Source: Aphanocapsa sp. GSE-SYN-MK-11-07L (GTDB lineage: Bacteria; Cyanobacteriota; Cyanobacteriia; Thermosynechococcales; Thermosynechococcaceae). From it: a stretch of DNA of 44,313 nt. Shown piece by piece: positions 27,031 through 35,827 of this stretch; within the stretch, counting starts at the first letter, position 1, and each line of letters begins with the position of its first letter. The notes beneath the pieces were generated by a model, which saw only the letters and a program-made list of their open reading frames with translations, was not told the origin of the DNA and did not search any database. A program made the translations under genes and the position numbers. The stretch spans positions 1 through 44,313 of the forward strand of contig JAHHGS010000102.1 in assembly GCA_019359715.1 (NCBI GenBank). Direction: 5' to 3'.

Positions 27031-27528
27031 CTAGATTTTTTGCTTCATCAGAACCAAGCGCTCGTGGTTGAGCAACCATTGTTTGCGCTCAATCCCACCG
27101 CCGTAGCCAGTTAGCTTGCCATTCGCGCCAATCACCCGATGACAGGGCACAATGATCGAGACTGGGTTGCGTCCATTCGCTAGACCCACCGCACGAGATG
27201 CCTTGGGTTGCCCGATTTGCTGTGCCAACTCTCCGTAAGAGATGGTTTTGCCGTAGGGAATCGCGGCCAGGACTGACCAAACTTGTCGTTGAAAAGCAGT
27301 GCCGAGCATCTGCAAGGGTAGATCAAACTCAGTCAAGCTACCGGCAAAATAGGCCGTTAGCTGTTGTTTAGCTTCCGGGAAGGGTGCAACAGTATCATCT
27401 TCTATCCAATCGTTGGCGGGAATCAGCCCATGTTTTTCAGATAGCATGTAGAGTCCAATCAGCGATCGCCCATCCGCAACTAACCGCAGGGTTTGAATCG
27501 GGCTTTCGTAAGTAGTGAAATAAATCAT
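27031..27528 (-). CDS. ogt: Methylated-DNA--protein-cysteine methyltransferase
   Basis: Repairs O6-methylguanine by taking the alkyl group onto its own Cys. The 165-aa protein has the active motif IIVPCHRVIGANGKLTGYGG and the recognition helix FQRQVWSVLAAIPYGKTISY. The N-terminal ribonuclease-like domain is short. It follows the Ada-AlkA fusion gene with a 35-bp gap in the same direction, so the two form an alkylation-repair operon. Confidence 0.95.
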   Translation of the reverse strand: MIYFTTYESPIQTLRLVADGRSLIGLYMLSEKHGLIPANDWIEDDTVAPFPEAKQQLTAYFAGSLTEFDLPLQMLGTAFQRQVWSVLAAIPYGKTISYGELAQQIGQPKASRAVGLANGRNPVSIIVPCHRVIGANGKLTGYGGGIERKQWLLNHERLVLMKQKI

Positions 27529-27563
27529 AGACGTAATGCTTGCAATAGGTCATGCCGTTGCCT

Positions 27564-29024
27564 TTAAGCTGATTCCAAAAGGCAACCTAAGCCTTTTCCC
27601 CGCTCTAAAGATTTCCACAGGTGCAGGGTGGCGTACGATCGCCAGGGTTGCCAGGCCGTTGCGATCGCTAAGATTCGCTTCGAGTTGGTTTCACCGAGGG
27701 CTTGCCGAATCCCTAAGTCAGTGGGTAGAAAAACATCTGGATCGGCTAGCACCCGCATGGCAATGTAATGCGCCGTCCACGGGCCAATCCCAGGCAGGGC
27801 TTGCAACTGAGCAATCGTCTGCTCAACCGCAGATCCAGGCGCAAGGGAAAGGGTGCCGTCTGCGATCGCCTGCGCTAAGCCTAAAATTGACTTCGCCCTT
27901 GTAGCCAAAATGCCCAAGCTGGCGATCGCCGCAATATCCGCTTCAGCCAACCGCTCGGCGGTTGGGGTCAACTGGGTTAAGCTGGCAAATGGCGTGGCGA
28001 TCGGTTCACCAAAGCACTGAACAAAGCGAGCCATTAGGGTCGTGGCGGCTTTGACGCTCACCTGTTGGCCAAGAATGGTGCGGACGGCAATTTCAAAGCT
28101 ATCAAAGGCTCCTGGCACCCGCAGTCCAGGGTGATGCAGCGCCAGCCCACCCAGATGAGCGGCAATCTGCTGCGGCTCAGCCGCTAAGTCAAACAGGGCT
28201 TTCGCTCGCCCTAATACGGGTAGCAAAACTGGCACCAGCGAGAGCGAAAGTTTGACTCGCAGCACTGGTTTGGCCTTCACAGGTTCAACCACAAGCCAAC
28301 CTTGCTGCTTACCGATCTGAACCGTGCGGAGGTAGCGATCGCCCTCCACCCTTTCCACTCCAGGGATCGCCCGTCCAGCCAAGTAAGTCAGCAAGGCAGA
28401 CCAATCCAAGGGCGGGCGATACGCTAGCTCACAAATTAGATCGTCTGACTCGATCGTTGTTGATTTAGTCTTCCGTAGTTGAGTCGGATTTAAGCGATAG
28501 CGCTCTCGGAAAACGGCATTAAAACGACGCAAGCTGCTGAAGCCACTCGCATAAGCAACCTCGGTCACAGGTAGGCGAGTATCCGTCAGTAGCCGCTTGG
28601 CCAGCAAGAGGCGCTGCGTTTGCAGTAACTCCAGCGGCGAAACGCCAAACTCTTGCTGAACCACTCGGCGAAGATGGCGTTCACTAATGCCCAAGGACTG
28701 AGCCAACTGATCGCAGCCCTGCCCAATCAAGCTGCCAGTTTCAATTCGATCGGCGATCGCGGCAGCTAGTCTTCCAGTCGCATCAATCCGAGCATTGCCA
28801 GGCGCTAGCTCTGGGCGACAGAGCAGGCACGGCCGAAAGCCAGCTTGTTCAGCAGCGGCTGGGCTAGGGTAAAAGAGGCAATTTTTTTGCTGAGGAGTTC
28901 TGGCGCGACAAACCGTGCGGCAGTAAATGCGAGTCGTGACAACGCCGACGAAGAACACGCCATCGAAGCGAGAGTCGCGAGTCAATACGGCTTGATAACA
29001 GTACCCAGCCTTTAGAGTGGTCAT
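27564..29024 (-). CDS. alkA: Ada-type regulator fused to DNA-3-methyladenine glycosylase II
   Basis: A 486-aa three-part protein. The N-terminal Ada metal-binding domain has the four-Cys zinc site (RIYCRTVCRAR and FRPCLLCRPELAPG); its first Cys takes methyl groups from phosphotriesters in Ada. An AraC-type helix-turn-helix follows (about 110-185: GISERHLRRVVQQEFGVSPL, VAYASGFSSLRRFNAVFRER). The AlkA glycosylase then follows, with AVRTILGQQVSVKAATTLMA, LPGIGPWTAHYIAMRV and the catalytic Asp in PTDLGIRQAL. The ATG at 29024 begins the Ada domain. It probably regulates and repairs in one molecule, with ogt behind it. Confidence 0.93.
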   Translation of the reverse strand: MTTLKAGYCYQAVLTRDSRFDGVFFVGVVTTRIYCRTVCRARTPQQKNCLFYPSPAAAEQAGFRPCLLCRPELAPGNARIDATGRLAAAIADRIETGSLIGQGCDQLAQSLGISERHLRRVVQQEFGVSPLELLQTQRLLLAKRLLTDTRLPVTEVAYASGFSSLRRFNAVFRERYRLNPTQLRKTKSTTIESDDLICELAYRPPLDWSALLTYLAGRAIPGVERVEGDRYLRTVQIGKQQGWLVVEPVKAKPVLRVKLSLSLVPVLLPVLGRAKALFDLAAEPQQIAAHLGGLALHHPGLRVPGAFDSFEIAVRTILGQQVSVKAATTLMARFVQCFGEPIATPFASLTQLTPTAERLAEADIAAIASLGILATRAKSILGLAQAIADGTLSLAPGSAVEQTIAQLQALPGIGPWTAHYIAMRVLADPDVFLPTDLGIRQALGETNSKRILAIATAWQPWRSYATLHLWKSLERGKGLGCLLESA

Positions 29025-29148
29025 GATAATTGTTGAACCTCTCAACACCCTTGACTGTAGCGAGTGTTGCGCCAACTGTCTCGCCATTTTCGGACATCGC
29101 TATCGAATATGGTTGTTGGCGATCGCGTCAAAACTTTAGTAGTTGACA

Positions 29149-29167
29149 TTGGACTAGATCGTCCAAT
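29149..29167 (+). promoter_or_regulatory. Candidate TetR operator upstream of the tetR gene
   Basis: TTGGAC (29149-29154) and GTCCAA (29161-29166) form a perfect inverted repeat with a 6-bp spacer, 13 bp before the regulator start. The 15-base block ACTAGATCGTCCAAT (29153-29167) recurs with one change after the gene, at 29814-29828. Autoregulation is the usual pattern for TetR proteins. Confidence 0.6.
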
Positions 29168-29179
29168 ACAATCAAACTC

Positions 29180-29788
29180 ATGAACAAATGCCATGCCACT
29201 CGCCAAAAATTACTCGATACTGCCTTAGAACTGATTTGGTCAAGCAGCTACGGCAACGTGACCGTAGATGACATCTGTAAAGCGGGTGGCATTAGCAAGA
29301 GCAGCTTCTATCACTTCTTTAAGGGCAAGAGCGGCTTGGCCTTAGCCGTCTATCGGGAACAATGGGAGCAATCTTTTCCCAACTACAATCGGATTTTTTC
29401 GGCTATGGTTGCTCCCCTGGCTCGGCTCTCTAACTTTTGCGCTTACATTCGAGCCGGGATAGAGGAATCGACGGAGCGGCTGGGCAAGTGTCCGGGTTGC
29501 CCCTATTCTCTAATTGGCATGGAGTTAAGCACGATCGACGAAGAGATTCGCCTCCAAGTGCAAACTGCCTTTGGGCGGATGGTGCGCTATCTGGAGCAAA
29601 CTCTCCGGGATGCTCAGCATGAGGGCTTGATTGATCCAACCCTTGATCCGCATCAAACGGCCGAAGACCTGTATGCCTACATTTTGGGGGTTCTACTGCA
29701 AGCGAAAGTTCAAAACGATGTCACTGTGCTAGACCGCATTGAGCCGAGGCTGATGGCAATGATTGGTGCAAAAGTGCCCGTTGCCTGA
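29180..29788 (+). CDS. TetR/AcrR family transcriptional regulator
   Basis: A 202-aa regulator. The N-terminal helix-turn-helix is plain (LLDTALELIWSSSYGNVTVD, then ICKAGGISKSSFYHFFKGKS). The C-terminal ligand domain is helical and has an unusual Cys pair in LGKCPGCPYSLIG, which may sense thiol stress or bind a metal. It is divergent from the Ada-AlkA/ogt operon and followed by a small secreted-looking gene with the same candidate operator in front. Confidence 0.9.
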   Translation: MNKCHATRQKLLDTALELIWSSSYGNVTVDDICKAGGISKSSFYHFFKGKSGLALAVYREQWEQSFPNYNRIFSAMVAPLARLSNFCAYIRAGIEESTERLGKCPGCPYSLIGMELSTIDEEIRLQVQTAFGRMVRYLEQTLRDAQHEGLIDPTLDPHQTAEDLYAYILGVLLQAKVQNDVTVLDRIEPRLMAMIGAKVPVA

Positions 29789-29813
29789 GGCAATTTTTTT
29801 TGATCAAGAGTGT

Positions 29814-29828
29814 ACTAAATCGTCCAAT
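29814..29828 (+). promoter_or_regulatory. Second copy of the candidate TetR operator
   Basis: ACTAAATCGTCCAAT matches 14 of 15 bases of the block before the tetR gene. It lies about 95 bp before the start of the 73-aa gene at 29922, so that gene is the likely target of the regulator. CTAA and TTAG flank it as a short inverted repeat. Confidence 0.55.
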
Positions 29829-29921
29829 TAGATCAGCTTTATAACATCTATTAAATCAAATCTCGAATCAAAGTTTCTACGCCTGTCAAAAGCTAACCCA
29901 ATTTAAGGAAAGGAGTCGATC

Positions 29922-30143
29922 ATGAGCCTCCCCTGGATCAATACAGTCAGCTTGTCCCTGTTAGCAACAGCAACCTTCCTGATCAGCGGCTGGAGCGATC
30001 GCTCAATCTCACCCCAGCCCACCGATTTACAGTTGGTGCCCGCCTATCAAACCCCTAGCTTAGAAACACAGCCCATTCGGGCTTGGCAACCTGGCGTTTG
30101 GCGGCAGTCCAATCCCCCGACTGTTGATACAATTAGCGCTTGA
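29922..30143 (+). CDS. Small membrane-anchored or secreted protein, 73 aa
   Basis: Begins MSLPWINTVSLSLLATATFL, a typical signal or anchor segment, and continues as a short Pro/Gln/Thr-rich chain. AAGGAAAGGAG precedes the ATG, so translation is likely. I recognise no family. The candidate TetR operator upstream ties it to the preceding regulator. Confidence 0.6.
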   Translation: MSLPWINTVSLSLLATATFLISGWSDRSISPQPTDLQLVPAYQTPSLETQPIRAWQPGVWRQSNPPTVDTISA

Positions 30144-30166
30144 AGCCTTACTTATTCCTTTAAGTT

Positions 30167-30200
30167 AGTTTTGAGAGCGTTCCCCCGCAGCATAGGGAAT
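30167..30200 (+). terminator. Hairpin after the 73-aa gene
   Basis: GAGAG and TTCCC pair with GGGAA and CTCTC around a CCGCAGCATA loop, with small internal mismatches. No T run follows directly, so it is a weak terminator at best. Confidence 0.4.
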
Positions 30201-30323
30201 ACTCTCATAACCCCTCAAAACATAATTAATAGAGCACTTGCTAAGTTACTTTAAGCAATTTTTTGCGATCTCAGCGTACAATTCAATCATAGGATAAGCA
30301 ATTATACTGATTGATAAAAATCT

Positions 30324-30617
30324 ATGTTAAGTGGTGAATCCCCAGAAAATCAGCCGCTGTCTGACCGTGAGTTGCAGGTGATTGAGTTAGTTGCTGCTGG
30401 GTTAACCAATCATGACATTGCCGAAAAGCTAGACATTAGCAAGCGGACTGTTGATAACCATATCAGCAATGTTTTAACCAAGACAGGCACGGATAATCGG
30501 GTGGCCTTAGTTCGTTGGGCCTGGCGCTGGGGCAAAGTCTGTCTAGATGATGTCAATTGCTGTGCATTGCCAAATTTACCTGGCGGTTCGCCGTTTCCAG
30601 AGTCTCCAAATGAGTAG
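30324..30617 (+). CDS. Small LuxR-type helix-turn-helix regulator
   Basis: A 97-aa protein that is little more than a GerE/LuxR DNA-binding domain: LSDRELQVIELVAAGLTNHD, then IAEKLDISKRTVDNHISNVL and KTGTDNRVALVRWAW. No receiver domain is present. The last 20 residues are variable. Its stop overlaps the start of the next gene by a few bases, so the two are co-translated. Such short LuxR proteins occur widely in cyanobacteria; the target is unknown. Confidence 0.85.
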   Translation: MLSGESPENQPLSDRELQVIELVAAGLTNHDIAEKLDISKRTVDNHISNVLTKTGTDNRVALVRWAWRWGKVCLDDVNCCALPNLPGGSPFPESPNE

Positions 30618-30888
30618 CTCGCTCACCCATCAGCAATATGCTCTGACCTGTCAGGGCTTGCCCCTAGCGGTGTACCGAGAAATTGTTGCCCATCTCCAAC
30701 AGATTGCCGGCATAGAAGCGGGTCTAACCCCTCAAACTTCAACTGAGTTTGACTATCGGCAAAGCCAAGTTGGGCACCTATGGATTCGTCATCCCTCTGA
30801 TTTGGCAGGGCCGAAGAAACAGCGTTTAGAGCAAATCCTCGCCTACTACAGCGATCGCTTCGGGGCTTGGCAACAGGTCAACCCTTAG
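30610..30888 (+). CDS. Conserved hypothetical protein, 92 aa
   Basis: The ATG at 30610 overlaps the end of the LuxR-type gene, which supports a coupled start. The protein begins MSSSLTHQQYALTCQGLPLA and is mixed helix/strand with VAHLQQIAGIEAGLTPQTST and QRLEQILAYYSDRFGAWQQV. I recognise no named family. The frame is open upstream of 30610, but that part is the LuxR gene in another frame. Confidence 0.65.
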   Translation: MSSSLTHQQYALTCQGLPLAVYREIVAHLQQIAGIEAGLTPQTSTEFDYRQSQVGHLWIRHPSDLAGPKKQRLEQILAYYSDRFGAWQQVNP

Positions 30889-30932
30889 CTTTGCTAGCTG
30901 CAAATCGCTTTGAGGGGTTCAGCTCAAGAGCC

Positions 30933-32099
30933 TCAAGCAACAGTTTGGCGAATCTCAACCCAAAGTGAGCGCCAGTCAGCGATCGCCTGCTGGCTGAGCG
31001 GCTGGAGAAACTCACTGCGATCGAAAACTGAAGCGTTCGCTAGCAGAAGGCGTTTGGCGGGGCTACTGGGTTGGGCAGGAGTAATAATAGGGGATACGCC
31101 ACTGCTGAACTGAGACAACTGATTGGCAATTTCTGGCTGCCACCAAAAGTCAATCCACTGGCGCGTTAGTTGGGAAAGCAGCGGTTCGATTGGCTGGGTT
31201 GTTTGGGTGGATTTTGCCTCGGTTTTTTGATTGTCCTTCTGCTGCACCCACAGATCAGCCCACAGCGCCGTGCCAGAAAGCGGTGCGATCGCGCTAATTT
31301 CCTGATTCCGCCGCATTAGGGATAAAACCTCGTTCGACCATCCCACTGCCGCCCAGGTATCGCCTAACACCAGCGGTTGCAGATAGGCATTAGAACTGTA
31401 GAATTTGGTCTGCTGATTGAGGGCAATCAGTTGTTGCTTTAAGTCTGTAACCGCCTCTAGGTTCTCAGTGCTGTAAGACTGCTTTAAGGTTTTTAGCGTC
31501 AAACCAATCACTTCTCTGGGGTGGTCGAGCAAGCTAAACCGCTGCTTCAGCTCTGGTCGCCAGAGGTCTTGCCAGTCTGTGGGCTGCCAACCAAGGTTTC
31601 TGAACTTATCTTTGCGGTAGGCAATGACGGTCATCCCCCAGCGGTAAGGCGCACCCCAAATCTGCCCAGTCGGGCTGAAATTACCCTGGCGATCGCGCTT
31701 GACCAGGGTTTGCCAACGGGGAGGCAACTGCCCCCATTGGGGAAGCTCAGGCCAGGGCTGAATTAACCCCTGCCGAATTGCTTCTGCCAGCCAGTAGTCG
31801 CCTAAACTGACTAACGTTGCCGGTCTGTGAGTCGGACTTTTTGAGCCTGCTGGCTGCGTTTTAGCCTCTTGTTGCCAAGCTTGGAGCTGCTTAAACAAGG
31901 CGGCAATTTCAGGCTCAGCCACTAAATTGAGCTGAGCTTGATCTTTTAATCTGCTTTTGAACTGGTTCAGCAGTTGTCCAGGGATGGCACCCCTCAGCAA
32001 ATGCACGCTCAGTTGAGCTTGTTGAGCATTACTACAGCCCAAAGCCCCCTGTGCAACCGCAAACGCGCCTAACCCTTTCAGTAGAGAACGTCGATCCAT
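30933..32099 (-). CDS. Extracellular solute-binding protein (polyamine-type)
   Basis: A 388-aa protein with MDRRSLLKGLGAFAVAQGAL at the start: an RR motif of the Tat kind and a lipobox-like GALGC. The body resembles family 1/PotD binding proteins (LVSLGDYWLAEAIRQGLIQP, IWGAPYRWGMTVIAYRKD, DTWAAVGWSNEVLSLMRRN). The PotD-like look suggests polyamine, but the ligand pocket residues cannot be confirmed by eye. No permease or ATPase gene is near. Confidence 0.85.
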   Translation of the reverse strand: MDRRSLLKGLGAFAVAQGALGCSNAQQAQLSVHLLRGAIPGQLLNQFKSRLKDQAQLNLVAEPEIAALFKQLQAWQQEAKTQPAGSKSPTHRPATLVSLGDYWLAEAIRQGLIQPWPELPQWGQLPPRWQTLVKRDRQGNFSPTGQIWGAPYRWGMTVIAYRKDKFRNLGWQPTDWQDLWRPELKQRFSLLDHPREVIGLTLKTLKQSYSTENLEAVTDLKQQLIALNQQTKFYSSNAYLQPLVLGDTWAAVGWSNEVLSLMRRNQEISAIAPLSGTALWADLWVQQKDNQKTEAKSTQTTQPIEPLLSQLTRQWIDFWWQPEIANQLSQFSSGVSPIITPAQPSSPAKRLLLANASVFDRSEFLQPLSQQAIADWRSLWVEIRQTVA

Positions 32100-32805
32100 A
32101 CTTATTTTGTTACACCTTCAGCAATCATCAACGATAGCGATCCAACCTGGATTGCCATCACAGTCGAGACTTAGACCGGACTGCAAAGCTCTACTTGAAT
32201 ACCACTATCACATCTCCTCATCTCCGATTGCGATCCTAAAAGCGGTTCGGCTGAAATCCTTGTTCGCAACTCCTTTGGTTTTCACACATCCCAATCGTTG
32301 CATCAGATTATTTCTTGAAACCCAGATCTTAAAATCTAGTTTAGATTGACAGACAGCCAACTTGACTTTATCTTGAGGGCAAATCTCAGCTAAAGTCGAT
32401 GTTCAGATTTCTTTTTTTGCATGAGTCATTGCACTGAATTAACCGTTTCCGCATTAATTTCTCCCCGTTACCTAATCTCACAATTTCGCTTAACAAATGC
32501 TAAAGATTTCAAGTAATTTTGATTACTGGAATAAATAAAGTTAGATCGGTCAAATTAAGCCCTAAAACAAGTTACCTAGAAGTAGAATTAAAAACCGAAG
32601 AATCATGCTAGGAAACCTTTTCAAGGCTTGTTTAAGCTTAAAAAAGTCTGCATAATTCTTGCGTAAAAAAGTTAGCAAAAGAGATTTTTTTGAAGAGATT
32701 TTTTCGATTAAACCTTAATTGAATCTTAAATCGTTTGAAATTAACTCCTTTTCTATAGATGATTCTCTACTATAGGTAAAGATAAGCGTCTTTTAGGGGG
32801 CCATC
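32100..32805. other. Long AT-rich intergenic region, no gene supported
   Basis: About 700 bases between a leftward binding-protein gene and a rightward coiled-coil gene. An 80-codon frame at 32107-32349 has no protein-like composition. TTGACTTTATC near 32362 and CTACTATAGG near 32768 could be promoter parts. The block 32500-32740 is very AT-rich with scattered A and T runs. I see no stable hairpin. Confidence 0.5.
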
Positions 32806-33177
32806 GTGGATCTACTACAAAAGCAAATCGCGGCCTTAAGTGCCAAGATCGATGCCCTGCATCAAATTGTTGAACAGTTAGACAGCAAGGTGATCCAAGC
32901 GATCGCCGCTGGTAAATTGCTGCCAGAAAGTCTTGATGGGCAATCATCAAACAATGGTAGCTATAGTCTGCAAACTCATCGCAATAGCGATCCTTTAATG
33001 CAACACAAAGATGTGTTGGTTGACGGCAATCAAGCAGACTCTCGCAGCAAAAGTGGTGAACGTCAACTGAGTCCAGAAGTCCAAATTCAGCGACTAACGG
33101 CTCAACTGACTGCTGCTTATAACCAGATTGCGGCTTTAGAAGAGCGGCTGCTGGCTCAGCGCGAGCGGGTTTACTAA
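32806..33177 (+). CDS. Coiled-coil hypothetical protein, 123 aa
   Basis: A GTG start is preceded by AGGGGG at a good distance. Two helical heptad regions are seen: residues 1-38 ([20 protein letters not shown]) and about 93-120 ([20 protein letters not shown]), joined by a polar, low-complexity linker. I recognise no family; a dimeric scaffold role is inference. It lies 59 bp upstream of tRNA-Asp. A longer frame on the opposite strand is its shadow. Confidence 0.68.
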   Translation: MDLLQKQIAALSAKIDALHQIVEQLDSKVIQAIAAGKLLPESLDGQSSNNGSYSLQTHRNSDPLMQHKDVLVDGNQADSRSKSGERQLSPEVQIQRLTAQLTAAYNQIAALEERLLAQRERVY

Positions 33178-33236
33178 GCTGCATTGAGCAGTATTTGACA
33201 AACCGACCATCTGTCGGCACAATTGAAAATGCTCTT

Positions 33237-33310
33237 GGGACTGTAGTTCAATTGGTTAGAGCACCGCCCTGTCACGGCGGAAGTTGCGGGTTCGAGCCCC
33301 GTCAGTCCCG
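33237..33310 (+). tRNA. tRNA-Asp (GTC)
   Basis: The acceptor stem GGGACTG (33237-33243) pairs with CAGTCCC (33303-33309), discriminator G. The D-loop has AGTTCAATTGGTTAGA; the anticodon loop is CTGTCAC with GTC at 33271-33273 between CCGCC/GGCGG arms; the T-arm is GCGGGTTCGAGCCCCGT. All arms fold. CCA is not encoded. No phage attachment copy of its 3' end is seen within the window. Confidence 0.97.
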
Positions 33311-33325
33311 TAGTTAACTGAGATG

Positions 33326-33374
33326 ATGTTTGCAGTTCTCACTCTTAGAGGCACTGCAAACATATTCTTTTTTC
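33326..33374 (+). terminator. Terminator after tRNA-Asp
   Basis: ATGTTTGCAGT (33326-33336) and ACTGCAAACAT (33353-33363) form a perfect 11-bp stem with a 16-nt loop, followed by ATTCTTTTTT. It starts 16 nt after the tRNA. The loop itself is not conserved in any way I know. Confidence 0.75.
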
Positions 33375-33394
33375 GGCAGCACACCCTTCTGGAG

Positions 33395-34063
33395 CTAGGC
33401 ATCAGCCGTAAAGGTGCTGACATAAAAGCTGTCGAAGAACAGCCGCTCGCCTTTCCAGAGAATTTGCCCAGTAATGGTGGCGGCTCCTTTGGCAAAATCA
33501 GCTTCAATCACAAAATTCCAGCGCGTGGGGTGAGTATTTTGCTCTTGGACAAAATACTTAATGCCGTTGTAGGCTTGCAGTTCGCCCAAGCGGTCTGCAA
33601 AGACAGCAAAGTTTTGCTCTAAATGACCGGGCTGATTGGCAGCCCGCAGTTTTGGGGTAGAGCGATGCACAAGTTCAAGTGGATTCCAATCACTGACAAT
33701 TTTAGGCACAGCTTCATTGATGTAGGCGATCGCCTGGGGTAAGCGGGCGGCATCTTTCCATTTGCGGGGCAAAAACTTACGGATTGTACCAGGAATAAAG
33801 TTGACGGGATTGAGGCTGGCCTGAATATCTGCCGTCAAGGCCATAAATTCGCTGTCGTTTTGGATCTCGTTTAGATCAATGCCTTGATCTTGCTTGCGCT
33901 GCACGTACTCCCCCAGCTTTCGCATCTTGGGTTCAGTTTCGTGCATTTTGACCATCATCTGCCTGAGGGCGAAAAAGCAGAGCATGAAGAACAAATAAAT
34001 TGTTCCTAGCGTCAGCAAAATACCAATCAGCAGCCCGCCCAGAACCGTTAGAATTTCTCGCAT
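33395..34063 (-). CDS. Membrane-anchored hypothetical protein, 222 aa
   Basis: One long N-terminal membrane segment (MREILTVLGGLLIGILLTLG, continuing to about residue 34) and a soluble remainder with a central helical part and a strand-rich end (FVIEADFAKGAATITGQILW). I recognise no named family. A periplasmic or cytoplasmic side cannot be fixed. Its promoter region (34064-34155) holds AGTACAA and TTGTACT as an inverted pair about 27 bp apart. Confidence 0.65.
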   Translation of the reverse strand: MREILTVLGGLLIGILLTLGTIYLFFMLCFFALRQMMVKMHETEPKMRKLGEYVQRKQDQGIDLNEIQNDSEFMALTADIQASLNPVNFIPGTIRKFLPRKWKDAARLPQAIAYINEAVPKIVSDWNPLELVHRSTPKLRAANQPGHLEQNFAVFADRLGELQAYNGIKYFVQEQNTHPTRWNFVIEADFAKGAATITGQILWKGERLFFDSFYVSTFTADA

Positions 34064-34155
34064 AGCCTCAGTACAAGTGAGTGAGCAATCAGGGATTACT
34101 CTATTGTACTAATTTCAAAACATTGCTCTTTTGAAGGGGCGCTGCTAACCGGGCC

Positions 34156-35675
34156 CTAAGGCAGCCAAAATTGGGGCAGGAAAGCTTCACCCCAACTGCG
34201 AACCAATCGATTCAGCGATCGCCCAAGCTGGATATGCGGCTCATCGGCTTCAACTGGGATAATCGGGGCCGGGGTGCCTTGGCCGCAGCGCTGGATGACT
34301 AAATTGGCCGCTTCTAAGCCCGTTACGTAGGCTTTTTCCTGGGACCAAGACCCGTGCCGATTCACAATCCAGTCGCCGCTCATAAACAGATTGGCCAGCG
34401 GGGTTTGAGCGGGCAGCAGGTATTGATAGCTGCCAGGGGCAAAGTGAGTCACGGCGCGGGGCAGGCGAATCACGCTGCTGTCGATCACCTCGGCTTGCCG
34501 AAACCCTGGTACACAGGTACTCAAGTGATCCTTAACCATAGCCACGGTTTGCTGGTCGCTCAGGGGTAGGAGCTGGTTGGCATGGTAAAAGTCAGCTTCT
34601 ACCACTGTGCCGGGGGCAGCTTGGTGTTCGTCGTGGAGGGCGTTCAGGTCAAAAAATGTCCAGCCTGTGGTGGCATCAAAGCCAAAGCAGGCATTGGACG
34701 GGCGGGGAATTGCTACTTTGCGATCGCACCAGAGGCGGGTTGCCAACACATCCACAGCCCCCAGATTCATCAGGTTGCGAAACTCTGGATAGGCGCTGAG
34801 GCTGGGACTACCCATCACAATTTTCTGGATTCCAGATACACCGACAGCAAAAATCACCGCATCCGCCTCAAACTGGCGATCGCCGCAGACTACCCCGGTC
34901 ACGTTCGGTTTGGCATTGTGATCAGCGCTCACCACCAAATCGCTGACCCGCTGCTGGGTTAGGACTTGAACCCCCAGCTTAGTTAGGCGATCGCACCAAG
35001 GGCGAAAAATCATCTCACCGACCGTGCCCCGGCACCAGACGACATCAAAATCGGGCTGATGGGCCAGGATGAAGTAGTAGAGCATCCCTAGGGCAGCGGC
35101 GGCGGAACACTGCTCACCCGGCGCAAACAGGCCAACCAGCAGCATTGGTTCAAAGGAGTCTTTGTACAGGCGAGCTGAGACGCCAAAATCTTTGAATAGC
35201 TCTCTGGCCGTAATCGAGTCGTAGCGTCGCCAGGCCGGATCGGAGTTGTCAAAGTCGAGCAGGGCAGCCAGTAAAGGGAGGGCAGAAAGGCGATCGCCCA
35301 AAGGCAAGCGCTTAAATTCAGGATATAAGAACGTGCCCAAAGGCATCGGCAAGCGGGGCAAGTCCTGGAAAATTGGCGACTCTACCTCTAGCCCGGCCGG
35401 AGAATACTGGGCGGAGCGCGTCCAGGGCGTAAACGGATTTAAGCCCAATCGCTGCACCAGGCTAAAAATATTCCGGTAGGGATACCAAAAGCCATGTATC
35501 CCGGCTTCTACAGGCCGCCCCCGGCCGTTTGCCAACCCGCCACCAGCCCCCCCGGATAGGCCCCTGCTTCTAAAAGAGTAACGTGGTAGCCCTGCTGCAC
35601 CAGATGATCGGCGGCTCCTAACCCAGCCCATCCAGCTCCAACCACCACGACTCGCGGCCCTGTATTGTTCTCCAT
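34156..35675 (-). pseudogene. FAD-dependent amine oxidase/phytoene desaturase-like protein with one frameshift
   Basis: The true start is the ATG at 35675: MENNTGPRVVVVGAGWAGLG begins the FAD Rossmann fold (GxGxxG). After YPGG the frame breaks at a run of seven G on the coding strand (35547-35553); with one more G it continues as AGGGLANGRGRPVEAGIHGF and then to the end at 34156. About 505 aa in total. The C-terminus holds the second FAD contact (LFMSGDWIVNRHGSWSQEKA). The family covers carotenoid desaturases and squalene-type oxidases; the substrate cannot be told. Everything but the run looks intact, so this may be a sequencing error or a slip-type switch. Confidence 0.8.
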
Positions 35676-35827
35676 GTCTATTTCTGTCTCTTTGTTGTCA
35701 TTCTAGAGCGATGCTTGCAGGATAAGGATTGGGGCTAAAACCAGGTTCTTTATATTCAGGTGATATATTTTCTGTATCAAGTGGGTTATTAACCAAAAAG
35801 CTAGTGTGTATCGAACACTGATTCTTA

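Noticed and set aside
32107-32349. 80-codon plus-strand frame in the long gap
   Set aside because: It has no ribosome site and no protein-like pattern, and lies in AT-rich intergenic DNA.
32753-33220. 155-codon minus-strand frame opposite the coiled-coil gene
   Set aside because: It runs antisense to the GTG-started gene with a good ribosome site and reaches into the tRNA upstream region; its sequence is Cys/His/Arg-rich without family look. It is a shadow.
33237-33310. tRNA-Asp as integration site of the phage-like element
   Set aside because: The phage-like genes start about 5 kb away, with several core-like genes between, and no copy of the tRNA 3' end is visible in the window.
34582-34962. 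126-codon plus-strand frame inside the oxidoreductase
   Set aside because: It is antisense to a clear FAD-protein frame and has no start signal.
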